From positions 1 to 17,376 of the forward strand of contig DASZZZ010000062.1 in NCBI GenBank assembly GCA_036260375.1: 17,376 nt of DNA, given 5' to 3'. The stretch comes from DASZZZ01 sp036260375 (GTDB taxonomy: Bacteria; Actinomycetota; CADDZG01; WHSQ01). The notes under the pieces are model-generated. The model did no database searches and was not told where the DNA came from. It was given only the letters and a program-made list of their open reading frames with translations. Position 1 is the stretch's first letter. Each line of letters starts with the position of its first letter. A program made the position numbers and the translations under genes. Shown here piece by piece: positions 6,705-13,643 of the stretch.

Positions 6705-7802
6705 GTGTCGGGGCTCAGGGTCGCCATGACGGTCGAGCAGTGCTGGCACCGCGTCCCGGGAGGCACCGCGGTCGCCGCGATCGGCATGGCGAGGGCGCTG
6801 GGAGAGCGCGCCGGGCTCGACCTCGTCGGGGTCGCGGCCCGCCACGCGCGCGCGGCACCGCGCGACTTCCGCCCGCCCCTGCCCGTACGCCACCTTCCGC
6901 TCCCGCGCGCCGCCCTCTACGAGAGCTGGCACCGGCTCCGGCGGCCCCGGGTCGAGCGCGCGACGGGGCCGGTGGACGTCGTCCACGCCACCTCGATCGC
7001 GATGCCGCCCCGGTCCCGGCCGCTCGTGCTCACGATCCACGACCTCGCGTTCGTGCGGCAGCCCGCCCATTTCACCGCGCGCGGTCTGCGCTTCTTCCGT
7101 CGCGGGCTCGACCTCGCCCTGTCCGAGGCCGACCTCGTCCTCTGCTCCTCCGAGGCGACGCGGCGGGACTGCGAGGAGGCCGGCTTCCCCCCGGCGCGTC
7201 TTCGCCTCGTCCCGCTCGGCGTCGACGTCCGCCCCGCGTCGGAGGCCGACGTCGAGCGCGTCCGGCGCCGCTACGGGCTCGGTCGTCCCTACGTGCTGTG
7301 GACGGGGACGGTCGAGCCCCGCAAGAACCTGCCCGCGGTCGTGGCCGCGATGGGCCGCGTCGGACCCGAGGTCGAGCTCGTGGTCGCCGGCCCGCGCGGG
7401 TGGAGCGAGGACCTCGCCGCCCTCGTCGCGCGGGCGCCCAAGCCGGTGCGGGCCCTCGGCTTCGTCCCCGGCGACGACCTGCGCGCGCTCTACGCGGGGG
7501 CGCGCGCGTTCTGCTGGCCGACGCTGCTCGAGGGGTTCGGGTTCCCCGTGCTCGAGGCGATGGCGCAGGGAACGCCCGTGGTGACGTCGCGGGGGACCTC
7601 GACGGAGGAGCTCGCGGGAGACGCGGCGCTCCTCGTGGACCCGCGCGACGAAGCCGCGATCGGGCGCGCCCTCGACGCCGTCCTCGCCGACGGCGACCTC
7701 TCGGCGCGGCTCGCGCGCGCGGGACGGGAGCGCGCGGCCCGCTTCACGTGGGCGCGCTGCGGGCGCCTCGTCGCCCAGGCCTACGAGGACGTCGCCGCGT
7801 GA
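6705..7802 (+). CDS. GT4-type glycosyltransferase, first gene of the rightward run
   Basis: This 365-residue GT-B-fold enzyme has the full family pattern: VPGGTAVAAIGMARAL (17-32), the acceptor-side glycine loop; VVHATSIAMP (92-101); LVLTIHDLAFV (107-117); WTGTVEPRKNLPAVV (199-213), holding the phosphate-contacting Arg-Lys; LLEGFGFPVLEAMAQGTPVV (274-293), the E-x7-E motif (Glu276, Glu284); and RFTWARC (346-352) near the end. Such enzymes transfer a hexose, often mannose, to a growing lipid-linked chain. GTG at 6705 is chosen because the conserved LRVAM strand starts three residues in; ATG at 6726 would cut into it. Alignment by eye with the 4556-5665 product shows the same motifs and spacing throughout, so the two are likely inverted paralogues. 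Its stop overlaps the next start as GTGA. Confidence 0.92.
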   Translation: MSGLRVAMTVEQCWHRVPGGTAVAAIGMARALGERAGLDLVGVAARHARAAPRDFRPPLPVRHLPLPRAALYESWHRLRRPRVERATGPVDVVHATSIAMPPRSRPLVLTIHDLAFVRQPAHFTARGLRFFRRGLDLALSEADLVLCSSEATRRDCEEAGFPPARLRLVPLGVDVRPASEADVERVRRRYGLGRPYVLWTGTVEPRKNLPAVVAAMGRVGPEVELVVAGPRGWSEDLAALVARAPKPVRALGFVPGDDLRALYAGARAFCWPTLLEGFGFPVLEAMAQGTPVVTSRGTSTEELAGDAALLVDPRDEAAIGRALDAVLADGDLSARLARAGRERAARFTWARCGRLVAQAYEDVAA

Positions 7803-8956
7803 ACCGCGTCGGGATCAACCTCCTGTGGATGGTCCCGGGGGTCGTCGGCGGGTCGGAGACCTACACCGTCCGGCTCCTCGGGGGCCTTGCCGAGCGGCTC
7901 TCCGACCTCGAGTACACGCTGTTCGCGCTCCCCGAGCTGGCGAGCGCCTACCCCGACCTCGCCCGCACCTTCCCGACCGCGTACGCGCCGGTGAACGGGC
8001 GGCGCAAGCCCGCTCGCGTCGTCGTGGGAGAGAACGCGTGGCTCGCCCGGCAGTACCGCAAGCGCGGGATCGACCTCGTACACCACGCCGGAGGCGTGAT
8101 CCCGTTCGTGGGGTCGGCGCGCCCGGTGCTGACCCTGCACGACCTCCAGTACGTCTTCTACCCGGAGTACTTCACGCGCTCGAAGCGCGCGTGGCTGCGC
8201 GCGATGGTGCCGCGCTCCGCGGAGGCGGCACGCCTCGTGCTGACGCCGAGCGAGTTCACGCGGCGCACGGTGATCGAGCGGCTCGGGATCGACCCCAGCG
8301 TCGTCGTCGTGGTCCCCCACGGGATGTCGCCGGGCGGCGCGCCGGGAACGCGCGGCCCCGACGCGCGCGCCCGCTTCGGGCTCGCCGGGCCGTTCTTCAT
8401 CTATCCCGCGGCCACCTACCCACACAAGAACCACCTCCTGCTGATCCAGGCGTTCGCCGAGCTGCTGCGGGTGCACCCCGAGGCGGCCCTCGTGCTCACC
8501 GGAGCCAAGGGGTCGAGCCAGTGGGGCACGGCGCACTCGACCGAGGGCGCGATCGCCGAGGAGATGCGCAAGCTCGGGATCGAGGAGCGGGTGCGCGCCC
8601 TGGGCTACGTCGGGCAGCACGAGCTCGAGCAGCTCTACGAGGCCGCGGTCGCCCTCGTGTTCCCGTCGCGCTTCGAGGGCTTCGGCGCGCCCGTGCTCGA
8701 GGCGATGGCGCACGGCTGCCCGGTCGTCGCGGCCGACGCGACCGCGTTGCCGGAGGTGGTCGGCGACGCCGGCGTGCTGCTGTCGCCCGACAACACAGAC
8801 GAGTGGGCGCGGGCGCTCGTCGAGCTCGCCGGCGACGACGCGACGCGGGCCGCGCTCGTGCGCGCGGGTCTCGAGCGCGCCGCGTCGTTCACGTGGACGC
8901 ACGCGGCCGACGTCCTCGAGGACGCGTACCGGCACGCGCTGGGAACGACGCTGTGA
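7799..8956 (+). CDS. GT4-type glycosyltransferase, second gene of the rightward run
   Basis: This 385-residue GT-B protein starts at GTG 7799, overlapping the previous stop by four bases. Motifs are GINLLWMVPGVVGGSETYTVRL-like (5-26), with the glycine loop VVGGSE at 15-20; PVLTLHDLQYVFYPEYF (109-125); YPAATYPHKNHLLLI (202-216), where HKN replaces the RKN of its neighbours; SRFEGFGAPVLEAMAHGCPVV (290-310), with Glu293 and Glu301; and SFTWTHAADVL (363-373). It has an insertion around 235-250 (GAKGSSQWGTAHSTEG) not seen in the neighbouring enzymes. It is probably a mannosyl- or rhamnosyl-type transferase acting after the enzyme encoded just upstream, but no donor or linkage can be read from the sequence. 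The PHKN variant is common within GT4 and does not suggest inactivity. Confidence 0.92.
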   Translation: MNRVGINLLWMVPGVVGGSETYTVRLLGGLAERLSDLEYTLFALPELASAYPDLARTFPTAYAPVNGRRKPARVVVGENAWLARQYRKRGIDLVHHAGGVIPFVGSARPVLTLHDLQYVFYPEYFTRSKRAWLRAMVPRSAEAARLVLTPSEFTRRTVIERLGIDPSVVVVVPHGMSPGGAPGTRGPDARARFGLAGPFFIYPAATYPHKNHLLLIQAFAELLRVHPEAALVLTGAKGSSQWGTAHSTEGAIAEEMRKLGIEERVRALGYVGQHELEQLYEAAVALVFPSRFEGFGAPVLEAMAHGCPVVAADATALPEVVGDAGVLLSPDNTDEWARALVELAGDDATRAALVRAGLERAASFTWTHAADVLEDAYRHALGTTL

Positions 8957-8981
8957 CGCGCGCGGCGCGCCGACGCGCGAC

Positions 8982-8985
8982 GAGG
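8982..8985 (+). promoter_or_regulatory. Shine-Dalgarno GAGG deciding the start of the third glycosyltransferase
   Basis: GAGG lies six bases before ATG 8992. An in-frame GTG at 8953 overlaps the previous stop as GTGA, the junction style used elsewhere in the locus, and would add 13 residues rich in arginine. The GAGG and the family-typical opening MKLVVVCPHFAPD favour 8992, though the GTG remains possible. Confidence 0.5.
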
Positions 8986-8991
8986 CACGCG

Positions 8992-10233
8992 ATGAAGCTC
9001 GTCGTCGTGTGCCCCCACTTCGCGCCCGACGTCGCGCCGACCGGCGCGGTCGTCACGCGCATCGTCGAGGAGCTCGCCGCGCGGGGGCACCGCCTCGACG
9101 TCGTCACGTCGCTGCCGTGGTACCGGCACCACCGCGTCGAGCCGGGGTTCGACGGACGGCTCGTGCGCCTCGAGGACACGCCGTGGGGGCGCATCACCCG
9201 CCTGCACCCGTTCCCGGCGCGCGACAAGCGCAGCATTGCGCGCCGGGCCGCCGCGTTCGCCGGCTTCAGCGCGCTGGCCGCGGGCGTCGGCGTGCGCGCC
9301 GGCCGCCGCGCACGCGGCCGCGTCGACGGCGTCCTCGCGATGTCCCCGCCGCTCACCCTCGGCGTCGTCGGGCTCGCGGTCGCGCGCGCCGCCCGCGCGC
9401 CGCTCGTCTTCAACGTCCAGGACGTCTATCCCGACGTCGCGGTCGAGCTCGGCGTGCTGACCGACCGCCGTCTCGTCGCGGCCGCGGCGCGCCTCGAGCG
9501 GTTCTGCTACGAGCACGCCGACGCCGTGACGGTGCTGTCGGAGGACCTGCGCGACAACGTCGCCGCCAAGATCGGGCGCGGCGACGTCGTGCGCGTCATC
9601 CCCAACTTCGTCGACACGCAGTGGATCCGTCCGGGCCCGCACGAAAACGCCTACCGGCGCGACTACGGCCTCGGCGGCAAGACCGTCGTGATGTACGCGG
9701 GCAACGTCGGCTTGTCGCAGTCGCTCGACACCGTCCTCGACGCCGCCGCCGCGCTGGCGTACGAACCCGACGTCGTCTTCGTCGTCAACGGCGGCGGCGC
9801 CGCGCGCGCGGACCTCGAGCGCCGGGCGACGGGCATGCCGAACGTCCGCTTCGTCGACATGCAGCCGGCCGAGCGCCTCCCGGAGGTCCTCGCCGCGGCC
9901 GACGTCCACCTCGTGCCGCTGCGGCGGGGTCTGGCGCGCGCCAGCGTCCCGTCGAAGTCGTACTCGATCCTCGCCGCCGGCCGGCCGCTCGTCGCTTCGG
10001 TCGACGAGGGAAGCGAGGTCGCCCGGGTCGTCGAGCGCTCCGGCGCCGGGCTCGCGGTGCCGCCCGACGACCCGGAGGCGCTCGCCAAGGCGCTGCGCAG
10101 CGTGCTCGACTCGCCCGCGGAGCGTGCGCGCATGGGGGCCGCGGGCCGGGCGTGGGTCGAGCGGTGGGTGTCGCCGGCCGCCGTGGCGTCGTCCTACGAG
10201 GCCCTGTTCGCGGAGCTGCGCGGCACGGAATAG
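8992..10233 (+). CDS. GT4 glycosyltransferase of the WcaI/WbuB-like type
   Basis: The 413-residue protein opens with MKLVVVCPHFAPDVAPTGAVVTRIVEEL-type sequence, in which PHFAPDVAPTG (8-18) is the characteristic N-terminal loop of WcaI/WbuB-like transferases. NVQDVYPDVAVELG (141-154) is the strongest mark of this branch, often annotated as fucosyl- or N-acetylfucosaminyl-transferases. VIPNFVD (202-208) and MYAGNVGLSQSLDTVLDAA (234-252) begin the donor domain. The C-terminal part has VPLRRGLARASVPSKSYSILAAGRP (308-332), where this branch's PSK-x-Y-x-I-L-A-x-G-x-P replaces the E-x7-E motif of the neighbours. With a GDP-fucose-synthase-like enzyme in the locus, fucose-type transfer is plausible but unproven. 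It follows the previous gene after 35 bases (or overlaps it if GTG 8953 is used). Confidence 0.88.
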   Translation: MKLVVVCPHFAPDVAPTGAVVTRIVEELAARGHRLDVVTSLPWYRHHRVEPGFDGRLVRLEDTPWGRITRLHPFPARDKRSIARRAAAFAGFSALAAGVGVRAGRRARGRVDGVLAMSPPLTLGVVGLAVARAARAPLVFNVQDVYPDVAVELGVLTDRRLVAAAARLERFCYEHADAVTVLSEDLRDNVAAKIGRGDVVRVIPNFVDTQWIRPGPHENAYRRDYGLGGKTVVMYAGNVGLSQSLDTVLDAAAALAYEPDVVFVVNGGGAARADLERRATGMPNVRFVDMQPAERLPEVLAAADVHLVPLRRGLARASVPSKSYSILAAGRPLVASVDEGSEVARVVERSGAGLAVPPDDPEALAKALRSVLDSPAERARMGAAGRAWVERWVSPAAVASSYEALFAELRGTE

Positions 10234-10296
10234 CGCAGCGGCCGAGGCCGTTGCACCCGACGTGAGCGAACGGACGCGCGCGACCCGAAACGAACG

Positions 10297-11631
10297 TTGA
10301 CGAGGCTCCGCCTCGCGCTCACGCGCACCTTCCGCTCGCTCCACGTCCGCAACTACCGGATCTACTTCGTCTCCCAGATCGTCTCGTTCAGCGGGACGTG
10401 GATGCAGTCGGTCGCGCTGATGTGGCTGGTGCTGTCGCTGACCGGCAGCGGCGTCGCCCTCGGCGTGACGACGGGTCTCCAGTTCGGGCCGTCGCTGCTG
10501 CTCGCGCCGTGGGGCGGCATGCTCGCCGACCGCTTCGACAAGCGCCGGCTGCTCATGGTCACGCAGGCGACGCAGGGCGCGCTCGCGCTGGCGCTGTGGG
10601 CCCTCGTCGCGGGCGACGTCGTCGAGCTGTGGATGGTCTACGCGCTCTCGCTCGCGCACGGCGCCGTCGTCGCCGTCGACAACCCGACGCGCCAGGCGTT
10701 CGCGTCGGAGATGGTCTCGTCGGAGGACCTGTCCAACGCCGTTGGCCTCAACGGCGCGATCGTCATGGCGGCGCGCACGGTCGGACCGGCGGTCGGCGGC
10801 ATCGTCATCGCGGCGGCCGGCGTCGCGACGTGCTTCCTGGTCAACGCGTTCAGCTACGTCGCCGTGCTGACGGGACTTGCGCTCATGCGGGCGTCCGAGC
10901 TGCGGCCCGCCGAGCGGCAACCGCGCGGCCGCGGACAGCTGCGGGCCGCGCTGCGCTACGTACGGGCGGTGCCCGAGCTCAGGCTCCCGCTGGCGATGAT
11001 GGCCGTCGTCGGCACGCTCGCGTTCAACTTCCGGGTCCTGCTCCCGCTCATGGCGACCGACGTCTTCCACGGCGGGGCGGGCACGATGAGCTTGTTGATG
11101 GCCGTCAACGGCGCCGGGACCGTCGTCGGCGCGCTCGCGGCCGCGTCGAGGCGCGCGCCGACGCGCCGCACGCTGCTGCTGTCGGCGCTGTCGTTCGGCT
11201 GCTTCACGATCGCGGCGGCCTACGCCCCGACGCTCGAGCTCGCGCTGTTCTTCCTCGTGCCGACGGGGATCTCGGGCCTCATCTTTTCGTCGACGTGCAA
11301 CGCGACGCTCCAGGTCAACTCGAGCGACGAGATGCGCGGCCGTGTCATGGGGCTGTACGCGGTCGTGTTCTTCGGCAGCACGCCGTTCGGCGCGCCGCTC
11401 GTGGGATGGATCGCCGAGACGCTCGACGCCCGCGCCGCGATCGCGTTCGGGGGCGCGGCGACGCTCGTCGCGGCGCTGCTCGCGGGCCGCGTGCGCATCC
11501 GCCGGGAGCTGGCGGCGACGAGGCGGCGCCTCCAGGCGATCCGGACCGGCGACGACGGCGTCGCGCCGGCGCAGCCCGACGACCCGCCGGCCGCGCCGGA
11601 GCGCACGCCCGCAGGAGCGTCGCGCGTCTAG
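10297..11631 (+). CDS. MFS-family exporter (MFS_3/enterobactin-exporter-like)
   Basis: The 444-residue integral membrane protein has about ten to twelve hydrophobic segments. It begins FRSLHVRNYRIYFVSQIVSFSGTWMQ (12-37), the typical opening of MFS_3/EntS-like proteins. The loop 2-3 signature GGMLADRFDKRRLL is at 73-86, and VDNPTRQAF (127-135) is another mark of this branch. A basic loop (199-222) divides the two halves, and the C-terminus is a hydrophilic tail (398-444). Relatives export siderophores, drugs or other small molecules by proton antiport; they are not known polysaccharide flippases. The only start in frame after the previous stop is TTG 10297, with no evident Shine-Dalgarno sequence, so the exact N-terminus is uncertain by a few residues. 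The 63-base gap upstream shows no obvious promoter. It may simply be read through from the glycosyltransferases. Confidence 0.88.
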   Translation: MTRLRLALTRTFRSLHVRNYRIYFVSQIVSFSGTWMQSVALMWLVLSLTGSGVALGVTTGLQFGPSLLLAPWGGMLADRFDKRRLLMVTQATQGALALALWALVAGDVVELWMVYALSLAHGAVVAVDNPTRQAFASEMVSSEDLSNAVGLNGAIVMAARTVGPAVGGIVIAAAGVATCFLVNAFSYVAVLTGLALMRASELRPAERQPRGRGQLRAALRYVRAVPELRLPLAMMAVVGTLAFNFRVLLPLMATDVFHGGAGTMSLLMAVNGAGTVVGALAAASRRAPTRRTLLLSALSFGCFTIAAAYAPTLELALFFLVPTGISGLIFSSTCNATLQVNSSDEMRGRVMGLYAVVFFGSTPFGAPLVGWIAETLDARAAIAFGGAATLVAALLAGRVRIRRELAATRRRLQAIRTGDDGVAPAQPDDPPAAPERTPAGASRV

Positions 11632-11646
11632 CGTCCCGGCGCGCGC

Positions 11647-11667
11647 GATCGCTCCGGGCGCACGTGG
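11647..11667 (-). repeat. Fragment of the intergenic hairpin repeat found at 16446-16609
   Basis: Bases 11647-11667 match the reverse complement of 16500-16520 at 20 of 21 positions, with 18 consecutive identical bases (11650-11667) centred on GGGCGCACGTG. It lies in the non-coding gap between the convergent MFS and S8 protease genes and corresponds to one arm plus flank of the full element. The rest of the element is not recognisable here. A chance match of this length is unlikely, though GC bias makes it less improbable than in a balanced genome. Confidence 0.6.
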
Positions 11668-11712
11668 GCGCGCCATCGCTCGAATACCGGTGGAGGGCGG
11701 CGGGACGCGAGT

Positions 11713-11743
11713 GGGGCGGCCCCCCGTGAGAGAGGGCCGCCCC
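11713..11743. terminator. GC hairpin between convergent genes (probable bidirectional terminator)
   Basis: GGGGCGGCCC (11713-11722) pairs perfectly with GGGCCGCCCC (11734-11743) across an 11-base loop. It lies between the MFS stop (11631) and the S8 protease stop (11764), so it can serve transcripts from both sides. There is no T tract on either side, which is usual for GC-rich actinobacteria. The surrounding 132-base gap otherwise contains only the repeat fragment at 11647-11667. Confidence 0.7.
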
Positions 11744-11763
11744 GGGATCGCGTTGCGCGTTGC

Positions 11764-12999
11764 TCAGTACGTTGCGACGCTGAGCAGAGGCTCCTTGATG
11801 TTGTCGCGGTCGTCGGCGTTGTTCCAGTCCGACGATCCGGAGCTCTGCAGCGCGCTCTTCACCTGGGCGGGCGTGGCCGTCGGGTGGGTCGCCTTGTAGA
11901 GAGCGGCGCCCCCCGCGACGTGCGGGCTCGCCATAGAGGTGCCCGACAGCGTCGAGTAGCCGCCGAGCATGTACGTCGAGAGGATGCACACGCCCGGAGC
12001 GATGATGTCGACGTCCGCGCCGTAGTTCGAGAAGTTGGCGAACGTGTCGTCGACATCGTTGCGGCACGTCGGCGCCGCGCCGCCGCCCGGCTTGCCGTTG
12101 AAGTCGGCCAGCGCGCTCACCGTGATGACCTCGTCGTACGCCGCCGGCGTCGACGTGCTGGCGTCGGCCGACGAGTTGCCCGCCGCCACGGCATACGTCA
12201 CGCCCGCGCCGACCGAGCGGCAGATCGCACGGTGCATCGCGTCGTTGTTCGAGTTGCCGCAGTTGCGGTCGTCGGAGCCGCCGCCGCCGAGGCTCATGTT
12301 GGCGACCTCGATGCTCGACGCGTTCGCGGTGACGTAGTCGATGCCGCAGATGACGCTCGAGGTCAGGCCCACGCCGCTCGCGCCGAGGACCTTGACCGGC
12401 CACACGCGCGCGCCCGGCGCGACGCCGACGACGCCGATCGTGTTGTCGAGCGCGCCGATCGTGCCCGCGACGTGCGTGCCGTGACCGTTGTCGTCATCGG
12501 GAGCGAGCAGCGGGTTGTCGCAGTTCTTGCCACCGGCACGGTGGACGTTGAGGTCCGGGTGATCGAGGTCGATGCCCGTGTCGATGACGGCGACGTCGGC
12601 GTTCACGCGCTCGTCGACGCCGTCGATGCGCGCCGTGGGGCTGAGCTCCGCGTCGACGCGGTCGACGCCGGTCGGCAACGTCTGAGCGGTCGTCTCCATG
12701 GGCTTGTCGCGCTCGACCCACAGCACGTTCGGCGCCGCCGCGACCCGCTGTGCGGCGCGGTCCGACATGCGCGCCGAGTAGCCCTTCAGCGCGTGGCGGT
12801 AGACGAATCCGACGTCCGCGCCGAACCGCTGCGCGTGGGCGTCGGCGACGGCGCCCGCGCGCGCCGAGTCGGCGAGCACGACGATGTAACCGTCCGACGA
12901 GGACGACGCCGGACGCGCGGACGCCGGCGCGGTGAGCGCCGCGGCGGCCGCGACGAGCGCGGCCAAGGCCGCGGCGACGGATGCTCTCGATGCCTTCAC
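11764..12999 (-). CDS. Secreted subtilisin-like serine protease (S8 family) with I9 propeptide
   Basis: The 411-residue preproprotein has a Sec-type signal (KASR, an alanine/leucine/valine core, cleavage near ASA-RP at 26-30). An inhibitor-I9-like propeptide follows at about 37-99, from GYIVVLADSA to VLWVERDK. The catalytic domain has Asp140 in VIDTGIDLDHPDL, His173 in NGHGTHVAGT, oxyanion Asn275 in AAGNSS, and Ser355 in SGTSMASPHVAGG, so the triad is complete. Six cysteines (160, 218, 247, 260, 312, 338) suggest disulfides, as in proteinase K-like extracellular enzymes. No C-terminal domain follows the catalytic domain. The start is GTG 12999, supported by GAGGGGG five bases upstream and by the signal peptide beginning there. 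It is divergent from the sigma factor gene and convergent with the MFS gene. It probably degrades protein outside the cell or matures exported proteins. Confidence 0.94.
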   Translation of the reverse strand: MKASRASVAAALAALVAAAAALTAPASARPASSSSDGYIVVLADSARAGAVADAHAQRFGADVGFVYRHALKGYSARMSDRAAQRVAAAPNVLWVERDKPMETTAQTLPTGVDRVDAELSPTARIDGVDERVNADVAVIDTGIDLDHPDLNVHRAGGKNCDNPLLAPDDDNGHGTHVAGTIGALDNTIGVVGVAPGARVWPVKVLGASGVGLTSSVICGIDYVTANASSIEVANMSLGGGGSDDRNCGNSNNDAMHRAICRSVGAGVTYAVAAGNSSADASTSTPAAYDEVITVSALADFNGKPGGGAAPTCRNDVDDTFANFSNYGADVDIIAPGVCILSTYMLGGYSTLSGTSMASPHVAGGAALYKATHPTATPAQVKSALQSSGSSDWNNADDRDNIKEPLLSVATY

Positions 13000-13178
13000 G
13001 TTGACCCCCTCAGGTCGTCGATCCGGACGACCGACCCGGGCCGGGCCGGCACTGGCACTACCTGAGACTTCCCGGATGGGGACGCTCATCCTCCTGGTAT
13101 TTACTGGCGATGTCCGGTCTGTACGGAAATGGGCCCGCACGAATCTCACGTGGCAGTGGCGCACTACGTTGTAGGGAC
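13000..13178. promoter_or_regulatory. Divergent intergenic region between S8 protease and sigma factor genes
   Basis: This 179-base non-coding stretch must hold the promoters of both divergent genes. Bases 13097-13133 are unusually A/T-rich for the window. On the plus strand TACGTT (13165-13170) fits TANNNT and ends eight bases before the sigma factor ATG, so its transcript would be leaderless or nearly so. GGAAAT near 13125-13130 recalls the GGAA core of ECF -35 boxes, but I find no matching ECF -10 at the right spacing. For the protease direction I see no clear hexamer pair. Confidence 0.4.
13005..13011 (-). promoter_or_regulatory. Shine-Dalgarno GAGGGGG of the S8 protease gene
   Basis: On the minus strand GAGGGGG stands five bases before GTG 12999. 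It decides the start over longer in-frame possibilities, including an ATG about 30 codons upstream whose AGGAGG directly abuts it with no spacer. Confidence 0.65.
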
Positions 13179-13643
13179 ATGAGCCTGCCGCCGTTCCAGC
13201 GCGTACTGGAGGAGCACGGCCCCCCCGTGCGACGGTTCCTCGTCGCCGCGCTCGGGCCACCCGACGGCGACGACGCGTTCCAGGAGACGTTCCTGTCGGC
13301 TCTGCGCGCCTATCCGCGCCTCGACGCGCGCGCCGACGTGCGCGCGTGGATCTTCACGATCGCCCACCGCAAGCTCATCGACCATCACCGCGCCCGCACG
13401 CGTCGGGCGGTGCCGGTAGCCGACCTTCCCGAGCGGGCCGCGCCGGCGAGCGACGGGCACGACCCGGCGCTGTGGAACGCGGTGCGGGCGTTGCCCCCCA
13501 AGCAGCGCGCCGCGGTCCTGTGGCGCTACGTCGTGGACCTGCCGTACCGCGACGTCGGGCGGATGATCGGCTGCTCGGAGGACGCCGCGCGCCAGAACGT
13601 GCGCGCGGGGCTCGCGACGCTGAGAGAGAGGTGGACGCCATGA
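13179..13643 (+). CDS. ECF-type RNA polymerase sigma factor
   Basis: The 154-residue protein has only the two domains of group 4 (ECF) sigma factors. The sigma-2 region spans about 6-76, with DDAFQETFLSALRAYPRLD (31-49) for core binding and VRAWIFTIAHRKLIDHHRAR (54-73) for -10 recognition. A short acidic/proline linker (80-99) leads to the sigma-4 helix-turn-helix region: ALPPKQRAAVLWRYVVDLPYRDVGRMIGC-like (104-132), then SEDAARQNVRAGLATLRERW (133-152). It is somewhat short but complete. ATG 13179 is chosen because the sigma-2 domain starts here; AGGGAC lies just before it, and a TANNNT box ends eight bases upstream. Its stop overlaps the alkyltransferase start as ATGA. No anti-sigma gene (membrane protein or zinc-binding ZAS domain) is adjacent. 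Confidence 0.9.
   Translation: MSLPPFQRVLEEHGPPVRRFLVAALGPPDGDDAFQETFLSALRAYPRLDARADVRAWIFTIAHRKLIDHHRARTRRAVPVADLPERAAPASDGHDPALWNAVRALPPKQRAAVLWRYVVDLPYRDVGRMIGCSEDAARQNVRAGLATLRERWTP

Noticed and set aside
7745..7756. CACGTGGGCGCG, identical to bases next to the repeat fragment at 11661
   Set aside because: It lies within the conserved FTWARCG codons of a glycosyltransferase and is explained by coding constraint and GC bias.
10262..10299. GTG at 10262 as an MFS start
   Set aside because: It is in another frame and meets a stop at 10298-10300. TTG 10297 is the only in-frame start after the previous stop.
8635..11676. A 1013-codon open frame on the minus strand antisense to three plus-strand genes
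   Set aside because: Its translation is rich in Arg, His, Asp and Gly with no domain motif, and it lies opposite well-supported glycosyltransferase and MFS genes. Long antisense frames are a by-product of high GC at third codon positions.
13000..13090. Longer S8 protease start at an upstream in-frame ATG (about 30 codons earlier)
   Set aside because: The AGGAGG directly abuts that ATG with no spacer, and the extension would bury the signal peptide behind a polar stretch. GTG 12999 has correct ribosome-binding-site spacing.
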